Positions 34,593 through 41,900 of a stretch of 46,085 bases of DNA are shown here, in pieces (within the stretch, counting starts at the first letter, position 1; the number at the start of each line of letters is the position of its first letter). The notes below the pieces were generated by a model. The model was not told where the DNA came from and ran no database searches. It saw only the letters and a list, made by a program, of their open reading frames with translations. The position numbers and the translations under genes were made by a program. Source of the DNA: Clostridium sp. AM33-3 (GTDB lineage Bacteria; Bacillota; Clostridia; Lachnospirales; Lachnospiraceae); NCBI RefSeq assembly GCF_003480315.1, contig NZ_QUIV01000024.1, forward strand, positions 1 through 46,085, read 5' to 3'.

Positions 34593-34947
34593 ATTTCTCC
34601 CTTTGTTTCCGCTTCCGTTTGGCGGCGTTTATCCGCTTCATGCGTCCGGCGCAGTCCGGGCAGTATTTCCCCCGGTTGGATTTTGGGAAGAAGAACGCCC
34701 CGCAGACAGCGCAGCGTTTCCGGCTTCCCCGGCGCAAGAGGGCGGCTTCCAGTGCTTCATCAAGGGGCAGGACAGCGGCGGTAAACCAGCGGCAGAGCAG
34801 CGAATAGCTGATACTCTGTACACACACGCAAGGCTCGCCGTCCTCCAACAGCAGGCAGTTCCCGCTGTCATAGTTGCAGCACTCATGCACAAGGCGGCGG
34901 GCTGCCCGGTACTGGCGGTAGTCCATGCGGGGGATATTACCGTTCAT
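34561..34947 (-). CDS. Cysteine-rich VLP protein, inner element
   Basis: This 128-aa protein starts at ATG 34947 after AAAGGAGCAG, overlapping the relaxase end by 11 bases. It has CCNYDSGNCLLLEDGE, VCVQSISYSLLCRWF, the VLP in AVLPLDEALE, and a zinc-ribbon (RKRCAVCGAFFFPK, then KYCPDCAGRM). It is homologous to 14437-14802 in the ICE. As there, the 3' end of the gene lies inside the structured element. Confidence 0.9.
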   Translation of the reverse strand: MNGNIPRMDYRQYRAARRLVHECCNYDSGNCLLLEDGEPCVCVQSISYSLLCRWFTAAVLPLDEALEAALLRRGSRKRCAVCGAFFFPKSNRGKYCPDCAGRMKRINAAKRKRKQREKCHALGHFKPA

Positions 34948-36562
34948 GGCTCTGCTCCTTTCTGCGCTGCGGCTCGCTCCGGCGTAAAATCTGGTCGATA
35001 TTGCCCTTGACAGTCTGCAAGCGGCGGTACTCCTCCCGTTTTGCCCGGTAATCGTTGTAGCCGCTGTTTTTCTCTTTGATAAGGCTTTCAATCTCTGCTT
35101 GCAGGGATTTATAGCTCGGCAGCTTGGAAATGCCGTTCTCCCTGAAATAGCGGGCGGCTGCGTCTGCTATGATAAAGTCACTTTCATGCTTCTGACGGTA
35201 GGCTGCTTTTGCTTTGGCGTTTTTCTGCTGTTTCAGCCCGTCCCGGACAGGGCGGGTCTTGGAATAGGCAAGCACCTGCCGTTGCAGCTCCTTTTTCCCG
35301 TTCAGCGTCTTTTCCACCTGCTTCAACCACGCAAGGCTTTCCTGCATGGCGGCATAGGCGGCAGAACAGGCTTCGTCCAGTTCCTCCGGGGAGGAAAAGC
35401 CGTACTGCTGATAGGCGGTAACGGTAGCTGCCATTTGCTTTAGGTTGTGCTTTGCCGCCCAGCGGTCATAGCCCACGCCCTTGCCCTCGGCTCGCTTGGC
35501 TTCCCGGTCAACCATGCGCTGCAAGGTGTTGTCTGCCGGGGTGGTTTTTGCAGCTTTTTCCCCTTGTAACGGCTTTTTAACTGCGGCAGGGTATTCGGGT
35601 ATGGCTTTGGTCTGTTCGGCAGCTCTGTGGGCGTTCTGCGTGAGCAGGGCAAGGACAGCAGCCTTGTCAAAATCGTCCCCCAGCTTTCGGGCTGTGATAG
35701 GCTTTGTCCTGTCCGGCGTGAGGTAGGAAAGCCGCCCCCGGCTCTCCTTGACGGTCACACCCTCCCGCAGCAAAAGGGAAGAAAACTCGTCAAAGCTGCC
35801 AGCTTGGGAAAGTGCCTGCCGTATCGTCCGGCGCAGCTTCGCCTTGTCCGTTTCAAACTTGGTGGGCTTGGTCGGCTGTCCGGCGGCTTCTCTGGCGGCG
35901 TTCTCTTTGTCAAGGGCAAGCTGCCCTTTCTTTGCCGCCCAGTATTCCCGTTCGGTTATCCGTTCCTTGCTGCCGTTCAAGAGGTCGATTTGGTAAAGCC
36001 CCTCCCGGTGGCACATTTCCATGACTTCGCTCTTGAAATATTCCATAGCGGCGTTGGTGCAGCGGTGCTTGCAGCCCTCCAGCGTGTCGGCTGGTCTGTC
36101 CATGTAGGGCAGAAGCGGGACTTCGTAAATCCGCAGGGAGTTGATGACGATATGCACATGGATATTCCCGCTGTGGTTATGCCCGTCCGGGTGGGTGCAG
36201 ATTAGGGCTTGGTGTCCGGGGAAATGCTCCTTGCAGAACTGCTCGCCCAGCTCCTGCGCCCGGTCTACGGTCAAGCCGTTGTCTGTCCCGTCCCGTGGGT
36301 CAAAGCTGATGATATAGTGGTGGCTTTTCACATCTTCCCGTTTTTGGTTTTTCTCATAGCGGAGATTGGCTCGCATACAGGCAACAGCGAAATCCTCGCC
36401 CCCGCAGTTGAGGGAAGAAATGCGGTAATCCTCCCTCGGTATCAGCCGCCCGTTTTCATCAAGGGTGGCTTTCATGGTAAACTCGTCATGCTCAAATGTG
36501 AGATAGGCTTCCGCTGCGCCATAGTCGGCGTTTTTAGAGCTGATATGTTTGAATGTTGCCAA
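34937..36562 (-). CDS. Relaxase of the inner element (MobP-like)
   Basis: This protein of about 541 aa probably starts at TTG 36562 (ATFKHISSKNADYG), where the family sequence begins; the frame is open to 36592, and no strong ribosome binding site is seen. Relaxase motifs include HPDGHNHSGNIHVHIVINS, which supplies the metal-binding histidines. The C-terminal half is helical with a segment similar to the ICE relaxase (VGYDRWAAKHNLKQMA compared with YEQWAKIHNLKQAA). It should nick the oriT-like site at 37062-37129. It is translated from within the end of mobC. Confidence 0.9.
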   Translation of the reverse strand: MATFKHISSKNADYGAAEAYLTFEHDEFTMKATLDENGRLIPREDYRISSLNCGGEDFAVACMRANLRYEKNQKREDVKSHHYIISFDPRDGTDNGLTVDRAQELGEQFCKEHFPGHQALICTHPDGHNHSGNIHVHIVINSLRIYEVPLLPYMDRPADTLEGCKHRCTNAAMEYFKSEVMEMCHREGLYQIDLLNGSKERITEREYWAAKKGQLALDKENAAREAAGQPTKPTKFETDKAKLRRTIRQALSQAGSFDEFSSLLLREGVTVKESRGRLSYLTPDRTKPITARKLGDDFDKAAVLALLTQNAHRAAEQTKAIPEYPAAVKKPLQGEKAAKTTPADNTLQRMVDREAKRAEGKGVGYDRWAAKHNLKQMAATVTAYQQYGFSSPEELDEACSAAYAAMQESLAWLKQVEKTLNGKKELQRQVLAYSKTRPVRDGLKQQKNAKAKAAYRQKHESDFIIADAAARYFRENGISKLPSYKSLQAEIESLIKEKNSGYNDYRAKREEYRRLQTVKGNIDQILRRSEPQRRKEQSHER

Positions 36563-36929
36563 CAGCGTCACCCACTTTCTGCAAGACTTCAAACTTTAGG
36601 GCAGCAAGGTCGGAAACCGCCGCCCGTACCTCCCCGGCAAGCTGCGGATAGGGACTGTGCCACTCGTTCAGCGTCCGGGCTATCTGGTTTAAGTTGCCGC
36701 CGATCCTCCCGTATTCGGCGGTCAGCTTCCCGACAGCGGCAAGCAGCTCGTCATTGATGGGGGAAACGGTTATGATGGGGCGTATGGCTGCCCCGGTTAT
36801 GGCTTGCCGGATAAACTCGGCTTGGCTCATGTGGTAAGCAGAAAGCCGCTGGGCAAACTCGGCGTATTCTTCCTCGGTCATGCGTGTTTTGACTACCCGG
36901 CTGCGGTGCGGCGTGTTGTATCGTTTCAT
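36534..36929 (-). CDS. mobC: MobC relaxosome protein, inner element
   Basis: This 131-aa protein starts at ATG 36929 after AAAGGAGG; upstream in-frame codons run through oriT-like DNA. It has a ribbon-helix-helix N-terminus (VKTRMTEEEYAEFAQRLSAY) and the conserved core YGRIGGNLNQIARTLNEW. It assists nicking at the adjacent oriT-like site and overlaps the relaxase start. Confidence 0.9.
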   Translation of the reverse strand: MKRYNTPHRSRVVKTRMTEEEYAEFAQRLSAYHMSQAEFIRQAITGAAIRPIITVSPINDELLAAVGKLTAEYGRIGGNLNQIARTLNEWHSPYPQLAGEVRAAVSDLAALKFEVLQKVGDAVGNIQTYQL

Positions 36930-37061
36930 AGGTGGTTGACCTCCTTTCTGTGCGTGGTGTCCTCTCACTAATAGGAGAAAAACAGGGTGTGAAGCGGAAC
37001 TGTTTTTGAAAAATCCGAAAAATATTTTGAGGGGTTTTTCAGCGGCGCAAGCCGCATAAGC

Positions 37062-37129
37062 AGGGTTTGGGGAAGGCACTCCCCAACAAGATTCCCGCAG
37101 GGGCAAAATGAGCGATAAGCGAATTTTGG
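37062..37129 (-). other. oriT-like site of the inner element
   Basis: AGGGTTTGGGGAAGGCACTC and the following CCCAACAAG (37062-37090) form the same inverted repeat as block 2 of the ICE modules (GGTTTGGGA...TCCCAACAAG). The next 39 bases contain a hairpin (AAAAT with ATTTT around GAGCGATAAGCGA). Block 1 of the ICE modules is not conserved. It lies directly upstream of mobC. Confidence 0.7.
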
Positions 37130-37437
37130 CACCTCGGTAGAATCTTGCTCTAAGAAACTGCCGGCCTGCCGTTCACTTGCTACTGCCACTTTTTCAGAAA
37201 ATCTATAACCAGCTTTTTTTATAAAAGGCTGCGGGCTGGCGTTTTTCCCTTACTCCCTACAAACCACAAAAGAGCAGAATGGACGGACTTTCCGGCAAGA
37301 ACTTTTCCGGCGGCTCGGTCTTTCCCGACAATAAGGCGTTTCGGAAGCTGCGTTTTGCCCGCTGTCTGAAAAAAATGGCAGCCTTTTTTGGTTTCACTGT
37401 CTAATACGGAACTTTTGGAAATTTGCCAAAAATGGAC

Positions 37438-37475
37438 GCAAAAAAAGCAGCAAATCTTTTTCGGATTTACTGCTT
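37438..37475 (-). terminator. Terminator of the lipoprotein gene
   Basis: On the minus strand AAGCAGTAAATC pairs with GATTTGCTGCTT around CGAAAAA, followed by a run of T. It lies about 80 bases after the lipoprotein stop codon. Confidence 0.8.
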
Positions 37476-37556
37476 CATGTGCCGCTGCGGTGCGGCGGGA
37501 TGGATATTCAGTTGAAATAAAAGAGGATGGTGGTACTTTAGTCTATCGACTCTTTA

Positions 37557-38045
37557 CTAACTATTAGGTAATCTTGAAAGATTTTCCTTGAATTTATCTA
37601 AAGAATGTTCATTGTTTCCCGCAAAAATAAGTGGAATTGTATATTCATATGATATGCCATTTTCATAGTCCGATAATTGTATTTTTATAGTATCATCCCT
37701 CTCATCTTTAGGTGCTATATATATGAATGAATTTTTATTTATATCAGATATTTTCCCTTTTTCAGAAGAAACAGTATAACCCCAGTCTGTTAAATTTGTC
37801 TTTATTGTAACTTCTGTTTCTGTTTCTTTTCTAGTCTGCAATGCTGTTTTATCGATTTGGATATCAAAAGGAGTCGAACCTAACAATTCACTGTTTATAT
37901 TTACAAGTTCTTCTCCATTTGTTTTAGAAATATTAGATTCATCTTCATAATTTTGTTGAGATTCATCTTTTGGTGTTTCTCTGTTACATCCTAATAAAAA
38001 GCATAAAATAATTAGTACTAATACAGAAAGTTGTTTTTTTTGCAT
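37557..38045 (-). CDS. AT-rich lipoprotein cargo, unknown
   Basis: This 162-aa protein starts at ATG 38045 after AAAGGAG. Its signal peptide ends in the lipobox LLGC with Cys20 (MQKKQLSVLVLIILCFLLGC). An acidic linker and a beta-rich domain (TEVTIKTNLTDWGYTVSSEK, later ISYEYTIPLIFAGN) follow, perhaps an immunoglobulin-like fold. It is exported and membrane-anchored. The DNA is much more AT-rich than the rest of the inner element, so it was probably acquired separately. Possible roles include immunity, surface exclusion or sensing; nothing in the sequence decides. Confidence 0.75.
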   Translation of the reverse strand: MQKKQLSVLVLIILCFLLGCNRETPKDESQQNYEDESNISKTNGEELVNINSELLGSTPFDIQIDKTALQTRKETETEVTIKTNLTDWGYTVSSEKGKISDINKNSFIYIAPKDERDDTIKIQLSDYENGISYEYTIPLIFAGNNEHSLDKFKENLSRLPNS

Positions 38046-38070
38046 TTATTTCTCCTTTCATATTATCAAA

Positions 38071-38121
38071 GAAAGCACTGAGAGTACTTTCAAGAAATTT
38101 TGAAATATTCTCAATGCTTTC
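38071..38121. terminator. Hairpin between the two cargo genes, possible terminator
   Basis: GAAAGCA, two bases, GAGA (38071-38083) pairs with TCTC, two bases, TGCTTTC (38109-38121). TTTTTT follows on the plus side (38124-38129), while on the minus side only CTTTG follows. It separates the secreted-peptide gene from the lipoprotein gene. Confidence 0.45.
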
Positions 38122-38160
38122 TATTTTTTGATCATAAACTTGCCGGTAATGATACTATGT

Positions 38161-38464
38161 TAATTTATCTCTTTCGCGTAACCTTTGTTGCAATATACAC
38201 ATGCACCATTCACCCATTTGTGAGACATTTCAATCGTCTCAACTTCATAAATGCTTACTTCTCCACAAATTAAACATTGTTTGTAATTATATACATGACG
38301 TGTCGCACATTTATCCCAGTCATCATATATACCAGGCATTCATCTTCATATCCATAGTACTGGGGAGAACCCCAACTATGAGTATGAGCGGCAAATACAG
38401 TCATTGGAGCAGCTACAATTCCAACTACTACTGAAAGTGCTAAAATAGATTTTCTTAAATTCAT
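38161..38464 (-). pseudogene. Secreted Cys/His-rich small protein with a frameshift
   Basis: ATG 38464 follows AAAGGGAGG. A signal peptide (MNLRKSILALSVVVGIVAAP, cleavage near FAA) leads to HTHSWGSPQYYGYEDEC. The frame then ends early at 38270. A different frame continues from about 38338 with PGIYDDWDKCATRHVYNY, KQCLICGEVSIYEV and HKWVNGACVYCNKGYAKE, ending at 38161. Two CxxC pairs and several histidines suggest a zinc-binding fold. Restoring one base, for example a third C in TGCC, joins both parts into about 100 aa. It is a true lesion, a phase-variable site or a sequencing error. Confidence 0.75.
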
Positions 38465-38627
38465 AAGTTCCTCCCTTTCCTTAAAAATACATAGCTCTTT
38501 GTTACATTGTCATTTTAACATAATAATTGGTAAAATGCAATAATTTATTTTCTATTTACGAGAAAATACTGTGCATATTATCTTATTTAGGAATAGTTAA
38601 GGCGGCTACCTAAATCTTTTTATTACT

Positions 38628-38768
38628 TTACCGCACATGAGCATTCGCGCCCGGATTGTCGTTGCCGTAGCCCTCCATAAGGTTAATCACGCCCCAGATA
38701 CCAAGCCCGGCTCCAAGTGCTACAACAAGGGTCTGCAAAACGTCTACTGCGCTATTGAAAAATGCCAT
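38628..38768 (-). pseudogene. Maff2 small membrane protein, 5' fragment
   Basis: ATG 38768 follows AAAGGATAT. It encodes MAFFNSAVDVLQTLVVALGA and the glycine-rich hydrophobic helix, up to NPGANA at the GC core (38641-38642). Reading into the inner element then adds HVR and stops at 38628. The rest of the gene is at 30714-30809. Maff2 is a conserved small membrane protein next to the VirB6-like gene in these ICEs, possibly a VirB2/TrbC-like subunit. The truncated 46-aa product lacks the second hydrophobic segment. Confidence 0.92.
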
Positions 38769-38841
38769 AAATATATCCTTTCTGCCGCGTCTGCGGCTGT
38801 CCGGCAAGCGGACAAAAGGCGGTCAGCGTATGCCGCCGCAC

Positions 38842-38869
38842 AAAAAAACCGCCCTCTGGTAAAGGCGGC
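38842..38869 (-). terminator. Rho-independent terminator upstream of Maff2
   Basis: On the minus strand CCGCC, TTTACCAGA, GGGCGG is followed by TTTTTTT. It lies between the VirD4-side genes and Maff2, so the second half of the secretion operon must have its own promoter or an antitermination mechanism. Confidence 0.75.
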
Positions 38870-39051
38870 TGTCCCCGCGCTGCGTAAGCTCTGCGGCGCG
38901 GCGGTATTCAGTTGTAGGGGGTGCGGCTCCTGCCGCTGTGTACTGCGCCGGAAAGTAGGGGCGCGTATCATGTAGCCGATATTGATATATGTGATTGCTT
39001 CCATTCCTCCTTTCGGTGTCCCGCTGTGCTGCCGGACGGGTATTATTCAGA

Positions 39052-39152
39052 CTTGCGGGAAGTGAATAGCTTGCATAGCAAGGTGTTCGCTTCCCGCAAG
39101 TTCACAAAGGGGTAGCTGCCGCAAGGCAGCGTAGGGGAAGTGTAGCTTCCCC
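39052..39152. promoter_or_regulatory. Three consecutive hairpins before Maff2
   Basis: CTTGCGGGAAG (39052-39062) pairs with CTTCCCGCAAG (39090-39100) and encloses a smaller CTTGC/GCAAG stem. Then come GCTGCC-GCAA-GGCAGC (39115-39130) and GGGGAAG-TGTAG-CTTCCCC (about 39134-39152). I see no credible gene between 38769 and 39175. The block looks like a structured leader, processing or replication-related site in the transfer operon. Confidence 0.6.
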
Positions 39153-39175
39153 TGTCCCGGCGGTCTGCCATGCTG

Positions 39176-39346
39176 TCACTGTTGCGGGATAAGCCCCCGG
39201 CGCGTGACATACTCCGTTGCAAAACAGCGGTGTTCCGCTTCCTTTTCCCGCCAATACTCCCATAATGCAGCGTCGGCGGCTTCCGCAACATTCATTAAAA
39301 ACCGTTCAAGCTGCTTTTGTTTTTCCTCTGCTCTACGTTTCCTCAT
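39176..39346 (-). CDS. Small ICE protein following VirD4, unknown
   Basis: This 56-aa protein starts at ATG 39346 after GGAGGACG, overlapping the end of the VirD4 gene by 14 bases. It is highly charged and helical (MRKRRAEEKQKQLERFLMNV, then LWEYWREKEAEHRC). Position and overlap suggest a conserved small partner of the coupling protein. I know of no function. Confidence 0.65.
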   Translation of the reverse strand: MRKRRAEEKQKQLERFLMNVAEAADAALWEYWREKEAEHRCFATEYVTRRGLIPQQ

Positions 39347-41141
39347 AGTCTGCGTCCTCCTGTAAGTCTGCTGCGTCAATCTCGTAATAGTCAAAAACCT
39401 CGTCGGGCTTGACAATGGCGGGGCGGCGTTTAAGGTGCTTTTCCATGTCAAAGACGTTCTTCGGGTCTGCGTCGGACAGGTACTTGTATTTCGGGTGCTT
39501 CGTTATGTCGAATTTGTCCGAAAAGAACGGGCGCACCCCGCGTAGCTGCAAGATACATTTCCCTCCGTCCATGACTGCGATTTCATCTTCCGTCATAAGC
39601 TGCTTTCCCAATTTCTGATAGTTCAGCCCATGCGAAAGCTCCCGCCCTCTGGTTTCGGAAGTGTTGAAGCTGTCAATGGTTTCTTTGCCTAAAATCTCCG
39701 ATATTTCTTTGAGCGTCGTTTTTTCCTTGCCGCCCAAGAAAAGCGTGGTGTCGCAGTTGCCGACTATGGTATCGGCGTTGTCCTTGTAGATTGCCTTTAG
39801 CTGTGACTGGCTCTGCAAGATGATTGACGCGGAGATTTCCCGGCTCCGTATGGTTGCGATTAGCTTCTCAAATTTGGGGATTTGCCCAATATTCGCAAAT
39901 TCATCTAACAGGCAGCGCACATGGACGGGAAGCCGCCCGCCGTATTCATCATCTGCTTTGTCGCACAAAAGGTTGAATAGCTGTGTGTAGAGAATACTCA
40001 CGACAAAGTTAAAGGTGTCGTCGGTGTCGCTGATAATGACGAAAAGGGCGGTCTTTCTGTCCCCTATGGTGTCAAGCTCCATTTCGTCGGTTTCCATAAG
40101 CTCGCGCAGCTCCTTAATGTCGAATGGGGCTAACCTCGCGCCGCATGAGATAAGTATACTTTTTGCGGTCTTGCCCGCCGCAAGTTTGTATTTTTTGTAC
40201 TGCTTGACTGCAAAATGTTCCGGGTCTTTTTCTTCCAGACGTTCAAACATAAGGTCAACCGGGTTCTGGAAATCCTCGTCGTCCTCGCGGGCTTCCGACG
40301 CATTTATCATTTCAAGCAGCGTCGTGAAGTTCTTCTCGTCCTCCGGGGCTTCATACCAGATATAGCCGATTAGCGCGGTGTAGTAGAGCTTTTCCGCTTT
40401 CACCCAGAAATCCTCGCCGGATTTTTCCCCGTCGCCTTTGGTATTGGCGATAATGGTATTGACTAACTTCAAAATGTCCTTTTCGCTCCGCAAATAGGCA
40501 AAGGGATTGTATTTCATGGATTTTTTGAAGTTAATCGTATTTAACACTTTGATACGGTATTTGTACCGCTGTAACATTTTCCCGGTTTCCAAAATCAGTG
40601 TTCCTTTCGGGTCTGTGACAATATACGAAGTCGGAAAATCCTTTGACGTACATTGCATGAGCGACGGTTTCACAAAGAACCGGGTCTTGCCGCTGCCAGA
40701 ACCGCCGATTACAAGGATATTTTTGTTTCTTGCGTATTTCGGCTGCTTCGGGCGGCTGTTCATGGTAAGCCGTTCCGTCTGTGTTAAAGGGATATTGTTT
40801 TCAAATACCGGGTCTGTGTACGGCTTTATATCGTCAGCTCCGCCCCAACGCGCCGAACCGTATTCTGTCCCGCGGCGGTATTTCTTCGCGTTCTTGCCTT
40901 TGGTGTAGATAATCAGCCGGACAATGACCGCCCCCGCAATGCCGATAAGTAAATCTGCCGGGTGGAAGCTCGGTGCGATATTGGAAAAGGCGGCGGTAAA
41001 ACCGTCCCTAAGATGTAGCAGCTTTGCGCTTGCGTCCGCGCCGGGGGAGAGCCGGACAGCCGCGCCCACTTTATCAAAGAGCCAGACAAAGAGCAGATAC
41101 GGGAGATTTAGGATAAGCAGCTTCTTGATTTCCGGCTTCAT
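39333..41141 (-). CDS. virD4: VirD4/TraG-type coupling protein
   Basis: This 602-aa protein starts at ATG 41141 within the PcfB stop (ATGA overlap), after GGGAGG. It has two N-terminal membrane segments (LLILNLPYLLFVWLF and LLIGIAGAVIVRLIIY), Walker A GGSGSGKT at residues 146-153 and Walker B LLDEFANIGQI. The C-terminal part includes GYGLNYQ-like and FFSDKFDITKHPKY segments. It recruits the relaxosome to the channel and pumps DNA. The inner and outer elements would have to dock on this protein or another coupling protein to be mobilized. Confidence 0.94.
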   Translation of the reverse strand: MKPEIKKLLILNLPYLLFVWLFDKVGAAVRLSPGADASAKLLHLRDGFTAAFSNIAPSFHPADLLIGIAGAVIVRLIIYTKGKNAKKYRRGTEYGSARWGGADDIKPYTDPVFENNIPLTQTERLTMNSRPKQPKYARNKNILVIGGSGSGKTRFFVKPSLMQCTSKDFPTSYIVTDPKGTLILETGKMLQRYKYRIKVLNTINFKKSMKYNPFAYLRSEKDILKLVNTIIANTKGDGEKSGEDFWVKAEKLYYTALIGYIWYEAPEDEKNFTTLLEMINASEAREDDEDFQNPVDLMFERLEEKDPEHFAVKQYKKYKLAAGKTAKSILISCGARLAPFDIKELRELMETDEMELDTIGDRKTALFVIISDTDDTFNFVVSILYTQLFNLLCDKADDEYGGRLPVHVRCLLDEFANIGQIPKFEKLIATIRSREISASIILQSQSQLKAIYKDNADTIVGNCDTTLFLGGKEKTTLKEISEILGKETIDSFNTSETRGRELSHGLNYQKLGKQLMTEDEIAVMDGGKCILQLRGVRPFFSDKFDITKHPKYKYLSDADPKNVFDMEKHLKRRPAIVKPDEVFDYYEIDAADLQEDADYEET

Positions 41142-41614
41142 AGCGATACCTCCCTGTCCTTGTTCTTGACTTTCGCCCGTTCCGCGTTTCTGCCTTGTGC
41201 AGCTTCTTTGAGCGTAGAGAGCAGTTTTCGGATTGAGGGCTTTTTCTCCTGTGTCAGCTTCTTTGCGGAAAACTCCTTAAAGGCTGCGGTCAGCACGTCC
41301 GCGTCCCGTCCCTTGAAGAAAACCAGATAGCGGGGCGGGCTTTCCGTCGCGTCCTTTTTCAGCGCAAAGTCGATACCGTACTTTTTCGCCGTACCCTCAA
41401 AGGCTTTGATATTGCCCTCGGTAATCTCAATGTTGGAAACGCCCGCGTTCTGCTTCATAAGCTGCTTTAGGCTCTGCTTGCCCTGTGGCTGTTTCGTAAG
41501 CTGCTTTTTGCCCTTTGACAGAATGGCTTTCATTGCCTTTTGGAGCGTCTGCGCGGTCAGCTTCCCGGTCTTGATGTAAAGGGCTATGGTCTTTTCGTTT
41601 ACTTCGTCCTGCAA
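41138..41614 (-). CDS. PcfB-family relaxosome/coupling accessory protein
   Basis: This 158-aa protein starts at TTG 41614 after GGAGGACG. The middle (GNIKAFEGTAKKYGIDFALK, then YLVFFKGRDADVLTAAFKEF) is typical of the PcfB/DUF3801 family. PcfB of pCF10 links the relaxase to the coupling protein. The C-terminus KKPSIRKLLSTLKEAAQ with AKVKNKDREVSL is the lysine-rich tail also seen at 15008-15958 and 15962-20248. It is coupled to VirD4 by overlap. Confidence 0.9.
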   Translation of the reverse strand: MQDEVNEKTIALYIKTGKLTAQTLQKAMKAILSKGKKQLTKQPQGKQSLKQLMKQNAGVSNIEITEGNIKAFEGTAKKYGIDFALKKDATESPPRYLVFFKGRDADVLTAAFKEFSAKKLTQEKKPSIRKLLSTLKEAAQGRNAERAKVKNKDREVSL

Positions 41615-41655
41615 TTTCTCGCGTCCTCCTTTCGCGTTTCTTTATGGGGCGGCGG

Positions 41656-41877
41656 TCAGATACGCACCCGCAAGCCGTTCAAGTCCTCGGCTCTGATACC
41701 CACAAGATACCAGTTATCGCCGTATTCAATCCGGGTAGGCTTCCACTTGCCCCGCACGAACACGTCAAAGCACTCTCCGCAATGCAGCCCGCCATAGTAG
41801 CTGTTTAAGTCAAAGCGAATGTCGTAGCGGTCGGTGCGCTCGTCAAATACCAATGCTCCTGTCATTTTCTGTGCCAT
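41656..41877 (-). CDS. DUF5348 family protein
   Basis: This 73-aa protein starts at ATG 41877 after AAAAGGAGG. It is a compact beta-rich sequence (MTGALVFDERTDRYDIRFDL, then KWKPTRIEYGDNWYLVG), as in DUF5348. Unknown function; consistently placed between the initiator and PcfB genes. Confidence 0.85.
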   Translation of the reverse strand: MAQKMTGALVFDERTDRYDIRFDLNSYYGGLHCGECFDVFVRGKWKPTRIEYGDNWYLVGIRAEDLNGLRVRI

Positions 41878-41900
41878 AATAAAATCCTCCTTTTGTTGTT

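Larger units (their letters stand above)
36930..37556. other. 627-bp gap: oriT-like site, then no gene seen
   Basis: The mobC-proximal part holds the oriT-like site (37062-37129). From about 37190 to 37437 I see no gene on either strand and only short T- and A-rich runs. The distal end carries the terminator of the lipoprotein gene. Base composition changes here from GC-rich to AT-rich, so the cargo probably begins near 37400. Confidence 0.5.
30810..38642 (-). mobile_element. 7.8-kb mobilizable element (IME) inside Maff2
   Basis: Both ends show a GC (30808-30809 and 38641-38642) that is single in the restored gene. The joined element ends give TTACCGCACATGAGCTTATG, with CACAT and ATGTG arms around the core, a likely serine recombinase attP. 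It encodes recombinase, TnpW, DnaC-like, RepA, VLP, relaxase and MobC, plus an AT-rich tail with two secreted-protein genes. No secretion genes are present, so it depends on a helper such as the ICE it sits in. Confidence 0.92.

Noticed and set aside
35627..36205. 192-aa plus-strand frame opposite the inner relaxase
   Set aside because: No ribosome binding site; the relaxase on the minus strand has catalytic motifs over the same bases.
38744..39004. 86-aa minus-strand frame before Maff2
   Set aside because: A GGAGG precedes the ATG by only a base or two, and the frame runs through the terminator at 38842-38869 and into Maff2; treated as non-coding structured DNA.
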